64,000 nucleotides of DNA. It comes from Pedobacter sp. BMA. GTDB taxonomy: Bacteria; Bacteroidota; Bacteroidia; Sphingobacteriales; Sphingobacteriaceae. The DNA is taken from contig NZ_LECU01000006.1 in NCBI RefSeq assembly GCF_001027745.1, positions 186,001-250,000 of the forward strand, read 5' to 3'. Below are positions 34,530-42,699 of this stretch, piece after piece; within the stretch, counting starts at the first letter, position 1; every line of letters begins with the position of its first letter. Below the pieces are notes generated by a model, which saw only the letters and a program-made list of their open reading frames with translations, did not search any database and was not told where the DNA came from. The position numbers and the translations under genes are program-made.

Positions 34530-34946
34530 TTATAAACGGTTGGTTTCCATAAAATATTGTAAAATGATCGTAGCGGCGATGGTATCAACACGCTCTTTAT
34601 TCTGCCTGTCGGACTTTTTTAAGCCGCTTTGCATAATGGCCTGGTGCGCCATTTTCGAGGTGAAACGTTCGTCTACCCAATGCTGAGGCATAGCAGGAAA
34701 AGCTTTTTTGAGTAAGGTAGAGAAGCCCTTTACATGTTGTTTCGAATCAGAATCCGAACCATCCATTTGTTTAGGATCACCCAGTACAAATGCCTCTACG
34801 GTTTCAGTTGACAGGTATTTTTTGATATAGTCAATTGCATCTTTCGGATGAACGGTATCGAGGCCTGTTGCGATGATTTGCAGCGGATCTGTAACGGCAA
34901 TACCGATGCGTTTAGTTCCATAATCGAAGGCGAGAATACGGGCCAT
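34530..34946 (-). CDS. ruvX: Putative pre-16S rRNA nuclease (YqgF/RuvX family)
   Basis: A 138-aa RNase H-fold nuclease of the YqgF family, which matures the 5' end of 16S rRNA and was also called Holliday junction resolvase-like. ILAFDYGTKRIGIAVTD lies at 4-20 with the first acidic residue Asp7, VLGDPKQMDG mid-way, and WVDERFTSKMA and the final acidic Asp in VDTIAATIIL complete the set. Length is typical. Divergent from holB across a 375-bp gap. Confidence 0.9.
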   Translation of the reverse strand: MARILAFDYGTKRIGIAVTDPLQIIATGLDTVHPKDAIDYIKKYLSTETVEAFVLGDPKQMDGSDSDSKQHVKGFSTLLKKAFPAMPQHWVDERFTSKMAHQAIMQSGLKKSDRQNKERVDTIAATIILQYFMETNRL

Positions 34947-35321
34947 ATTAATTTTTAAGCTTTAATTGCGGGTAGATCACCTACAGCTGATTTAATTTTA
35001 AAAAGCCAAAGGTAAGGTTTTTTACGGAATGGGTTTTTTACCGGCGGCTGTTCCATGCTGCAGGATATAGAGATTTGTGAAATCTGACTCCACCCCTACT
35101 CCACATTAAGACCGGGGTTTTACGCTAAAAGGTGGAGTTATTTCGGATTATAGTCAGATTAGATGGCACGCTGCCCATCCGCAGCATTAAGGGAAACCAG
35201 GCAGAAAGGTAGTTGAAACCCGGGAATTTAAGTGTCTTAGCCATATAATTTTCTTAGAATCTGCGGTAAGTTCGGATCGCTGAAGCATTGAATATCATAT
35301 CTATTTCTTATTTTGCACCAA
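34947..35321. other. Divergent intergenic region ruvX/holB
   Basis: A 375-bp gap between divergent genes. It holds a nested pair of inverted repeats (35081-35160, listed separately), several short GC-rich strings, and no open frame. No tRNA-like structure seen. Confidence 0.5.
35081..35160. repeat. Nested inverted repeats upstream of holB
   Basis: AATCTGACT (35081-35089) is the reverse complement of AGTCAGATT (35152-35160). ACTCCACC (35087-35094) is the reverse complement of GGTGGAGT (35131-35138). The two pairings share three bases, so an RNA copy could switch between two hairpins. Function unknown; a dispersed repeat or a regulatory RNA are both possible. Confidence 0.5.
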
Positions 35322-36470
35322 ATGCAGTTTAAACAGATCATAGGACAAGACAGAATTAAGCAACAATTGGTTCAAACGGTTAAGGAAAACCGGGTAAGCC
35401 ATGCGCAGCTTTTTTTGTCGCCTGCTGGCTCAGGTGCAGTGCCTTTAGCTATTGCTTATGCCCAGTACATCAACTGTTTAGATAAAGGAGTTAGTGATAG
35501 TTGCGGCGAATGTTCAAGTTGCAGGAAGTATGAAAGGCTCATTCATCCTGATTTGCATTTCTCCTATCCTTTTTTTGCTTCAGCCAGTACAAAAACTGCT
35601 ATAGACGTATTGGAAGAATGGAGAGCCATGCTGATGCAGGATACCTATTTTGACATGGATATCTGGCGTTCGAAGCTTGATGCGGCAAATAAACAGGCCA
35701 ATATTCCGATTGCTGAATGCCATGACATCATTAAAAAATTAAGTTACAAGGCCTTCGAGGCGGAGACAAAGGTTTTGATTATGTGGCTGCCTGAATATCT
35801 GGACAAATCGGGCAATGCTTTGCTTAAGCTGATTGAGGAACCACCAGCCAATACCCTTTTCATTCTGATTGCACAAAACCAGGATCAGATATTGACCACA
35901 ATTCTTTCCCGGACACAGATTGTGAAAATCCCTAAACTCACGGGTGATGAAGTTTCTGGTTATTTGTGTAACCATAGTGGTTTAACTGAACACCAGGCAA
36001 TAGACTATGCGTTCCTGGCAGATGGCAATCTAATTGAAGCGAAATCGCTTGCTGCAGATGTTCAGACAGATAGTTCGGGCACATTTACCTCATGGTTAAG
36101 AATGGGTTTCGGCAATAAAGTGCCGGATTTGGTGGACTTTACTGATGAGGCAGCGAAATGGGGACGTGAGAATCAAAAGAATTTTTTAAAATATGGTGTA
36201 AATTATCTGCGCGAATGCTGTTTGATTTTAAGTGGTGCAGAGGCGCTTGTGAAATTACCGCCTCTAACCCTAGATACAGCAAAAAAGTTAAGCACACATG
36301 TACTTACCCTGCCAATGGCTGAAGCCATTATTGGTGAGTTGGAAAAGGCACATTACCACATTGAAAGAAATGCAAATCCTAAAATTCTGTTTTTAGATGT
36401 ATCTTTACAGTTGGTAAAAATTATAAAGTTTAAAACGCTCCCCGCGGGGACTCAATATATATACAATTAG
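35322..36470 (+). CDS. holB: DNA polymerase III subunit delta-prime
   Basis: Clamp-loader subunit of the replicative polymerase. From ATG 35322 the product is 382 aa. It opens MQFKQIIGQDRIKQQL, has a degenerate P-loop SPAGSGA (34-40) lacking the Walker lysine, as known for non-ATPase delta-prime subunits, and a Cys cluster at 52, 61, 64 and 67 (CGECSSC) that should bind zinc. It shares an operon with PSP1/YaaT, which starts 2 bp after its stop, and with gldH. The TTG at 35313 is in frame but adds only MHQ. Confidence 0.9.
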   Translation: MQFKQIIGQDRIKQQLVQTVKENRVSHAQLFLSPAGSGAVPLAIAYAQYINCLDKGVSDSCGECSSCRKYERLIHPDLHFSYPFFASASTKTAIDVLEEWRAMLMQDTYFDMDIWRSKLDAANKQANIPIAECHDIIKKLSYKAFEAETKVLIMWLPEYLDKSGNALLKLIEEPPANTLFILIAQNQDQILTTILSRTQIVKIPKLTGDEVSGYLCNHSGLTEHQAIDYAFLADGNLIEAKSLAADVQTDSSGTFTSWLRMGFGNKVPDLVDFTDEAAKWGRENQKNFLKYGVNYLRECCLILSGAEALVKLPPLTLDTAKKLSTHVLTLPMAEAIIGELEKAHYHIERNANPKILFLDVSLQLVKIIKFKTLPAGTQYIYN

Positions 36471-36472
36471 AT

Positions 36473-38026
36473 ATGGGATGTGGAAGTTGTTCAACAGGTG
36501 GTGGTTGCACCCCTAATGGATGCAAAAGTAATGGCTCATGTGGTACCGGTGGGTGCCAGACTATGGAAGTTCACGATTGGTTATCCAATTTGGATATGCC
36601 TTCAAATTATAAACCTTTTCAGGTTACAGAAGTAAAGTTTAAGGGCTCCCGTAAAGAGTTTTTCCTGAACAGCGATAATATTTATCTTGAGATTGGCGAG
36701 CTTGTTGCCGTTGAAGGGCCAACCGGAGGATTTGATGTAGGACACGTTTCGCTTACCGGCGAACTGGTTCGGATACAAATGAAACGTCGGAAGACTGCTT
36801 TAGATCAGATAACGAAAAAAATATACCGTAAAGCTACCGAAGCTGATGTAGAGAAGTGGAATGCCGCAAAGGGAATGGAGTGGGAAACCATGCACAAAGC
36901 CCGTAAGCTGGCATTGGATTTACGCCTGTCGATGAAAATCAGTGATGTTGATTATCAGGCTGATAAAACCAAGGCCACCTTTTTTTACACTGCCGATGGC
37001 CGTGTGGATTTCAGGGAGCTGATTAAAAAAATGGCTGAAAATTTCCGTATCCGTATTGAAATGCGCCAGATTGGGATGCGCCAGGAGGCTGGCCGTTTGG
37101 GTGGTATAGGGTCTTGTGGCAGAGAATTATGCTGCTCTACCTGGTTAACCAACTTCAAAACGGTTTCTACGGCTGCGGCTCGTTATCAGAATCTTTCTTT
37201 AAATACGCTGAAGCTAGCCGGACAATGTGGCAAGTTGAAATGCTGTTTGAATTACGAGCTGGATACCTATCTGGATGCACTTAAGGATATTCCTGATCGT
37301 ATTGAAAATCTGGATACCGAAGCCGGATATGCCCGCCATCAGAAGACCGATATTTTCAAAAAAATCATGTGGTTCAGTTATCAGGGAGACGAAAACTGGA
37401 TTCCTGTAAAAGCTGCACGCGTAAAAGAGATTATGGCGCTGAACAAGGCCGGTAAGAAAGCTCCGAATCTTAAAGAGGAAGCAGTACAGGTTGCTGCTCC
37501 GGTAGTGGTAGAGAAATCATTTGATTACGAAAATGTAGTTGGCCAGGATAGTTTAACGCGTTTGGATGAGCGTTCAAGAGGTAAAAACAACCAGAACAGA
37601 AACCAGAAAAACCGTAACCGCAACGACAACAGAAGAGATAAGCCGGCTGACCGCAATGCAGCTCCGAATCAAAAGCCACAAGGACAACAGGCTGGTCAGA
37701 AGCCTCAGCAGAACGCCCAGAAGCCTCAGCAAAATGTTCAGAAGAACCAGCAACCAGGCGGAAACAAAGCGCAACCACAGGTTCCTAAACCACAACATGT
37801 ACAGGGACCAAAACCGCAAGGCAATCACCCTAAACCAGTGCAGCAGCAAAGTCAGAAGCCTGTTCAGCAACCAAACCAGAAACCTGTGGTTAAGGCCGAG
37901 GGCGTAGCCTCAACTGATGGAGCTAAGCCTGATCAAAGTAAAAATAAGAACAGAAATAACCGTAGGAAGAACAACAATCGCCGAAATAACAATAATGGCT
38001 CAGATAATAAACCTACTACAGCGTAA
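36473..38026 (+). CDS. PSP1/YaaT (RicT)-family protein with Cys-rich N-terminus
   Basis: A 517-aa protein. The N-terminus is Cys/Gly-rich, with Cys at 3, 6, 12, 17, 23 and 28. The PSP1 domain covers about 50-300 and contains GSCGRELCCSTWL and GQCGKLKCCLNYEL, the cysteines known to ligate Fe-S clusters in the Bacillus RicT (YaaT) of the RicAFT complex, which controls RNase Y action. From about 340 onward there is a long low-complexity tail rich in Asn, Gln, Lys and Pro. The tail overlaps the start of gldH by 32 bp. Confidence 0.86.
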   Translation: MGCGSCSTGGGCTPNGCKSNGSCGTGGCQTMEVHDWLSNLDMPSNYKPFQVTEVKFKGSRKEFFLNSDNIYLEIGELVAVEGPTGGFDVGHVSLTGELVRIQMKRRKTALDQITKKIYRKATEADVEKWNAAKGMEWETMHKARKLALDLRLSMKISDVDYQADKTKATFFYTADGRVDFRELIKKMAENFRIRIEMRQIGMRQEAGRLGGIGSCGRELCCSTWLTNFKTVSTAAARYQNLSLNTLKLAGQCGKLKCCLNYELDTYLDALKDIPDRIENLDTEAGYARHQKTDIFKKIMWFSYQGDENWIPVKAARVKEIMALNKAGKKAPNLKEEAVQVAAPVVVEKSFDYENVVGQDSLTRLDERSRGKNNQNRNQKNRNRNDNRRDKPADRNAAPNQKPQGQQAGQKPQQNAQKPQQNVQKNQQPGGNKAQPQVPKPQHVQGPKPQGNHPKPVQQQSQKPVQQPNQKPVVKAEGVASTDGAKPDQSKNKNRNNRRKNNNRRNNNNGSDNKPTTA

Positions 38027-38486
38027 AGGGTTAATCCTTTCGGGTTGCCTTTTATTGGTGATTACCTTTTTTTCGGGGTGTACCTCTGGCGTTGTCGATA
38101 GTAATTTAGAAATTGCCGACCGCAGGTGGACCTACCGTAATCACATTACTACGCCCTTTGAAATTAAGGATATTACCAAGGCATATAATATTTATTTCAA
38201 GCTGCGGCATACTGCAGATTACAAATACTCGAACATCTTTATTCTGGTACACTTTAAAGACGGAAAAACGGTATCGACGAAGCGCTATCAGTATAAGCTG
38301 GCCAAAAACGATGGTGAATGGTTAGGCAGCGGGTCGGGTAATATTTTTAATTACACATTACCGTTACTAACGAATCACCGTTTTCCACATACCGGAAAGT
38401 TCAGTATCGAAATTGAACAGAACATGAGGGACAATCCCCTGCTTGAAGTTAGCGACGCAGGGATCAGGATTGACCAGGGTACATAA
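37995..38486 (+). CDS. gldH: Gliding motility lipoprotein GldH
   Basis: A 163-aa lipoprotein from ATG 37995, with signal ILSGCLLLVITFFSGC (lipid Cys26). It matches GldH, needed for gliding in Flavobacterium: ADRRWTYRNHITTPFEIKD and YKLAKNDGEWLGSGSGN are recognisable parts. An in-frame start at 37917 lies deep in the previous gene and is rejected. It is the third gene of the holB-PSP1-gldH operon. No other gld gene is in the window. Confidence 0.85.
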   Translation: MAQIINLLQRKGLILSGCLLLVITFFSGCTSGVVDSNLEIADRRWTYRNHITTPFEIKDITKAYNIYFKLRHTADYKYSNIFILVHFKDGKTVSTKRYQYKLAKNDGEWLGSGSGNIFNYTLPLLTNHRFPHTGKFSIEIEQNMRDNPLLEVSDAGIRIDQGT

Positions 38487-38521
38487 TATTGCAGATTGTA
38501 GAATAAAAGCGTGTGTCTTTT

Positions 38522-39823
38522 TTAAAGGTATTGCAACAGGCTTTCCAGTTTCATTCCTCTGGATCCTTTGAGCAGTACCAGGTTGTTTTTGATCTGTTTT
38601 TCCTCAAGATAGGCAGCCGCCTCTGCCGGTGTTTCAAAGAAAGTCGCCTTAAGTTTGTCTTTAAATGCGAAAAAGTATTTGCCAATTAATATAATCTCAT
38701 CCAAACCGCTTTTCGTGGCTTGCGTGGCTATAATCTCGTGCTGCTTTTCTGATTCCGGACCTAGTTCGAACATATCACCTAACACGGCAGTTTTTTTATC
38801 TGCCGATAACACCGATATATTATTGAGGGCAGCAGACATGCTGCTTGGATTGGCGTTGTAGAAATCGCATATTACCGTATTGTTTTCGGTTTTGGTGAGC
38901 TGTGAGCGGTTGTTTTTCGGCTGGTATCCGCTAAGGCCTTTGTTGATTTCTTCAGGTGTCATGTCAAAGAAATCGCCGATGCAAATGGCGGCCAGTATGT
39001 TTTCAAAATTGTAGCTGCCTGTTAAGTTAGTAGTTACCTCTGAGTTGGTGTCGTGGTTTGTCCATTCCACCTCAATAAATGGATCACTGCTTTTTAAAGT
39101 GCCTTTAATGGCATTCCCGAGTTCGGTGCCGTAATAAATCATCTTATTCAGGCCGGCAGAAGCACTCATCTCCAACAGGTACGCATTGTCTCTGTTAATA
39201 AAGGTATAGCCATTTTTTTCCTTCAGGTAGTTATAAAGCTCAGCTTTTCCTTTTTTTACGCCTTCAAAACCTCCAAAGCCATCCAGATGTGCCATGCCAA
39301 CATTGGTGATAATGCCATGAGTAGGTTGGGCGATGGTGCATAACAGTTCTATTTCTTTTTGGTGATTTGCGCCCATTTCAATTACGGCCACTTCCACATC
39401 GCCGGTAATGGAAAGGATGCTCAAAGGCACTCCGATGTGATTGTTCAGGTTGCCGAAAGTGGCGAATGTTTTATAACGTTCAGACAACACTGCGTTGATC
39501 AGTTCTTTACTGGTTGTTTTTCCATTGCTTCCGGTAAGTCCTACAACAGGGATATTTAGTTGTTTCCGGTGAAAGCGGGCCAGATCCTGTAAAGTGGCCA
39601 ACACATCTTCTACAAGCAAACACTTATCGTTTACAGCATATTGCTCTTCATCCACAACAGCAAATGCAGCACCTTTTTCTATTGCTTGGGCTGCAAACTC
39701 ATTTGCATTGAAATTATCGCCTTTAAGGGCAAAAAAGATACAGCCATTTTCAATATTTCTGGTGTCAGTAGAAATAACACGGTGATTAAGGTAGTGGCTG
39801 TAAAGGTTTTCGGTCGAGATCAT
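38522..39823 (-). CDS. murF: UDP-N-acetylmuramoyl-tripeptide--D-alanyl-D-alanine ligase
   Basis: Cytoplasmic Mur ligase that adds D-Ala-D-Ala to the muropeptide precursor. From ATG 39823 the protein is 433 aa, with GLTGSNGKTT (95-104) as P-loop, and downstream VIEMGANHQKEIELL, NHIGVPLS, and the C-terminal ILGDMFELGPES. The in-frame start at 39871 would add 16 residues, not expected in the family. The other mur genes are not in the window. It diverges from the M14 gene over 86 bp. Confidence 0.94.
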   Translation of the reverse strand: MISTENLYSHYLNHRVISTDTRNIENGCIFFALKGDNFNANEFAAQAIEKGAAFAVVDEEQYAVNDKCLLVEDVLATLQDLARFHRKQLNIPVVGLTGSNGKTTSKELINAVLSERYKTFATFGNLNNHIGVPLSILSITGDVEVAVIEMGANHQKEIELLCTIAQPTHGIITNVGMAHLDGFGGFEGVKKGKAELYNYLKEKNGYTFINRDNAYLLEMSASAGLNKMIYYGTELGNAIKGTLKSSDPFIEVEWTNHDTNSEVTTNLTGSYNFENILAAICIGDFFDMTPEEINKGLSGYQPKNNRSQLTKTENNTVICDFYNANPSSMSAALNNISVLSADKKTAVLGDMFELGPESEKQHEIIATQATKSGLDEIILIGKYFFAFKDKLKATFFETPAEAAAYLEEKQIKNNLVLLKGSRGMKLESLLQYL

Positions 39824-39909
39824 GCTTATTCGTAAAAAATATGCTGTAAAATTAAGCTTTAGCAATAACAAAAAACAAATTTACTACATTAGTTAAAATT
39901 ATCCCGTTT

Positions 39910-42405
39910 ATGAAGAAAAGCCTTACGCTCAGCTTGTATTTTATTGCTGCCATTTTCAGTGCAAAATCTCAGGTAAAGTCGCCTGATGAATTTTTGGGTT
40001 ATGAGTTAGGCTCACATTTCACACCGCATTATAAGGTGGCAGATTATTTCAGGCAAACGGCTTTAGCTTCATCAAACAACGTCAGGTTAATTGAATATGG
40101 TAAAACCAATGAGGGTCGCCCTTTATTGGTTGCAGTAGTTTCTTCTGCAGAAAACATTTCCAATCTGGAAAAAATTAAAGCTAATAATATTCAGCTGTCG
40201 CTTGGCAGTAACAATACACTGGATTTAGCGAAGCAACCGACTATTGTATGGCTGAGCTATAATGTTCATGGCAACGAAGCAAATTCAACAGAAACATCGA
40301 TGAAAATGCTTTACACACTTTGTTCAGGCAAAAATGCGCAAGCCAGTGAGTGGTTAAAAAACACCGTTGTAGTGATTGACCCCTGTTTAAATCCTGACGG
40401 CAGAGACCGGTATGTGAATTATTTTAACAGCGTTGTTGGTAAAGTCCCTAATCCGGATCCTTCTTCCCGGGAGCATATTGAGCCCTGGCCAGGGGGAAGA
40501 CCAAATCATTATTATTTTGATTTAAACCGTGACTGGGCATGGCAAACGCAGGTGGAGAGCCAGCAGCGACTGGCTTTGTATAACCAGTGGATGCCTCAGG
40601 TACATGTGGATTTTCATGAACAAAGTTATAATGAACCTTATTATTTCGCCCCTGCTGCCGAGCCTGTTCATCAGGATATCACTCCTTGGCAAAGGAGCTT
40701 CCAGGTGGTAGTGGGTAAAAACAATGCAAAGTATTTCGATGCTGAAGGCTGGGGTTATTTTACCAAAGAGCGTTTCGATTTGCTTTATCCTTCTTATGGG
40801 GATACCTATCCTCTATATAATGGTGCTATTGGTATGACTTACGAACAGGGAGGCATCAGGGCCGGACTGGCCGTTATTACCAAAGATGGTGACACTTTAA
40901 CTTTGAAAGACCGCATTGCGCATCATTTTACTACGGGTATGTCGACCGTTGAAGTTTCTTCGGCCAATCATGATAAACTTTTGAGCGAGTATAAAAAGTA
41001 TTTCCAGCAGGGTGTAACGACGTCTCCCGGTATTTATAAAACCTATGTAATTAAGCCAACTAATCTTTCGCGCCAAAAAAAAATAGCGGAATTGCTGACT
41101 AAGAATAAAATTGAATTTAGTTATGGAGGGGATAAAACCGGCAAGGCTTATGACTATGATAGTCAGAAAGAAGAGAACTTCAATGTAGGACGTAATGATA
41201 TCGTTGTGAATATACAACAGCCACGGGCTGTGCTGGCTAATGTATTGTTAGAGCCTCAAACCCTGGTAACCGATTCAAATACCTATGACATTACCGCCTG
41301 GGCACTGCCATACGTTTATGGTTTAAAAGCTTATGCCAGTAAAGAAAGCTTTAAGGGCAAGTTCAATGCTGCAGAGGAAAATAAAACTGCTTCGACTTCT
41401 GTCGATAAGCCTTTGGCCTGGTTATTTTCATGGGGGGCATCTGAAGATACACAGGTTTTAATTGCTTTGCAGCGTGAAGGCATAAGGGTTCGCCAGGCCG
41501 ACCAGCCTTTTACCGTTGCCGGAAAAGATTACCCTGCCGGAACACTTATTGTATTACGTGTGGAGAATGAAAGGCTGGTAAAGGATGTCAGGAACAAGGT
41601 ATTGGCTGTTGCGGGTAAGCTGGACAAGCCTGTATTCGCCATTAGCAGTGGTTTTGTTGATAAGGGAAAAGACTTTGGATCCAACGTTTATCCCATTCTT
41701 AAGCAACCCAAAATTGCTATTGTTTCGGGTAATGAAGCTTCTTCCCTGGCTTTTGGTGAGGTGTGGTATTACCTTGAAAAGGATTTGAATTTATCTCCAA
41801 GTATTATCACCGCAAAAGACATTAATACTTTAGATATCAATAAGGTAAATACCTTGATCTTGCCGGATGGTAGTTACAGCGCCTTTATTGGTGATGGCTT
41901 AACCGCCTGGCTAAACAAAGGTGGCAGACTGGTTTTAATGGAAGATGCTATTGAAAGTGTTCTGGATAAGAAAGGTTTCGACATTAAAAAGAAAGTTCCT
42001 GTAGTTAAAAAGGATGAAAAGCCTTCTCCGAGTACTTTGCTATTTAAGGATAAAGACCGCGATGATTATGAACTGGCGATTCCGGGTGCTATATATAAGG
42101 TGAGTATGGATGCTACGCATCCGTTTTCTTATGGTTTGGGTAAATTTTATTATACGCTGAAAACAGACAGGAAAATTTATGAGCCTTTTAGTGAAGGCTG
42201 GAATGTGGGTCAGCTAAATGAAAAGAGCTTAATGGCTGGTGTTGTGGGTAAAAAGGTTAGAGAGGCACTTAAAACCGGGTTGCTGATCGGAGTTCAGGAG
42301 TTTGGTCGTGGTCAGGTGGTCTATCTGGCGAATGACCCGTTGTTCAGGAATTTCTGGGAAGGTGGAAAGACGTTGTTTGGGAATGTGGTTTTTTGCGGGT
42401 ATTGA
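39910..42405 (+). CDS. M14 family zinc carboxypeptidase
   Basis: An 831-aa secreted protein with signal peptide (MKKSLTLSLYFIAAIFSAKSQ). The M14 peptidase domain covers about 30-370: NVHGNEANSTE (zinc ligands His and Glu), PCLNPDGRDRY, then VDFHEQ (third ligand) and MTYEQGG (catalytic Glu). The rest contains a ThuA/amidotransferase-like part (IAIVSGNEAS, then TLILPDGSYSAFIGDG). Similar long M14 proteins in Bacteroidota are periplasmic peptidases. Peptide substrates are unknown. It is followed by a terminator and stands next to the Sus array without sharing its strand logic. Confidence 0.85.
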   Translation: MKKSLTLSLYFIAAIFSAKSQVKSPDEFLGYELGSHFTPHYKVADYFRQTALASSNNVRLIEYGKTNEGRPLLVAVVSSAENISNLEKIKANNIQLSLGSNNTLDLAKQPTIVWLSYNVHGNEANSTETSMKMLYTLCSGKNAQASEWLKNTVVVIDPCLNPDGRDRYVNYFNSVVGKVPNPDPSSREHIEPWPGGRPNHYYFDLNRDWAWQTQVESQQRLALYNQWMPQVHVDFHEQSYNEPYYFAPAAEPVHQDITPWQRSFQVVVGKNNAKYFDAEGWGYFTKERFDLLYPSYGDTYPLYNGAIGMTYEQGGIRAGLAVITKDGDTLTLKDRIAHHFTTGMSTVEVSSANHDKLLSEYKKYFQQGVTTSPGIYKTYVIKPTNLSRQKKIAELLTKNKIEFSYGGDKTGKAYDYDSQKEENFNVGRNDIVVNIQQPRAVLANVLLEPQTLVTDSNTYDITAWALPYVYGLKAYASKESFKGKFNAAEENKTASTSVDKPLAWLFSWGASEDTQVLIALQREGIRVRQADQPFTVAGKDYPAGTLIVLRVENERLVKDVRNKVLAVAGKLDKPVFAISSGFVDKGKDFGSNVYPILKQPKIAIVSGNEASSLAFGEVWYYLEKDLNLSPSIITAKDINTLDINKVNTLILPDGSYSAFIGDGLTAWLNKGGRLVLMEDAIESVLDKKGFDIKKKVPVVKKDEKPSPSTLLFKDKDRDDYELAIPGAIYKVSMDATHPFSYGLGKFYYTLKTDRKIYEPFSEGWNVGQLNEKSLMAGVVGKKVREALKTGLLIGVQEFGRGQVVYLANDPLFRNFWEGGKTLFGNVVFCGY

Positions 42406-42457
42406 TCTTAAATACTTTAAATTTTTTCAGCTAGATAACTATTAACGATATTAAACT

Positions 42458-42486
42458 AATCCCTGACACGTGTTAGGGATTTTTTG
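42458..42486 (+). terminator. Terminator after M14 gene
   Basis: AATCCCT (42458-42464) pairs with AGGGATT (42475-42481), extended inward by weaker pairs, and is followed by a T-run. Confidence 0.75.
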
Positions 42487-42632
42487 TTTTGCCTGGTCAC
42501 TTTTTGGTGATTCAGTCAGGATTATTTCATTTTCAACGTTAGTTCTAACGTCGTTTTAATGTAATTAATTTGTAACAAAACACCCAACAACTTAGTTGTA
42601 GGCGGGATTTGTTAAAATATGTTAAAAAAATA

Positions 42633-42664
42633 TTTGGCGGTGTGTATAAGTAACGATACTTTTA
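42633..42664 (+). promoter_or_regulatory. Promoter of first susC
   Basis: TTTG (42633-42636), then exactly 20 nt, then TACTTTTA (42657-42664). The same layout and the same -7 box occur before the second susC. Two GTTAAAA copies (42611 and 42621) lie directly upstream. Confidence 0.5.
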
Positions 42665-42699
42665 AAGTATTAATAATCATTAACTAGCCTATTTCTACT

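Larger units (their letters stand above)
42406..42699. other. Intergenic region before the first susC
   Basis: A 294-bp gap with a terminator for the M14 gene, then an AT-rich run with GTTAAA copies, and a well-formed promoter. No open frame. Confidence 0.5.

Noticed and set aside
35382..35450. Loss of the Walker lysine in HolB as a mutation
   Set aside because: Delta-prime subunits of this group normally have a degenerate P-loop, so it is the family norm.
37470..37907. Several frames in the low-complexity tail of PSP1
   Set aside because: They result from the Gln/Asn-rich repeats of the true frame and contain only repetitive residues.
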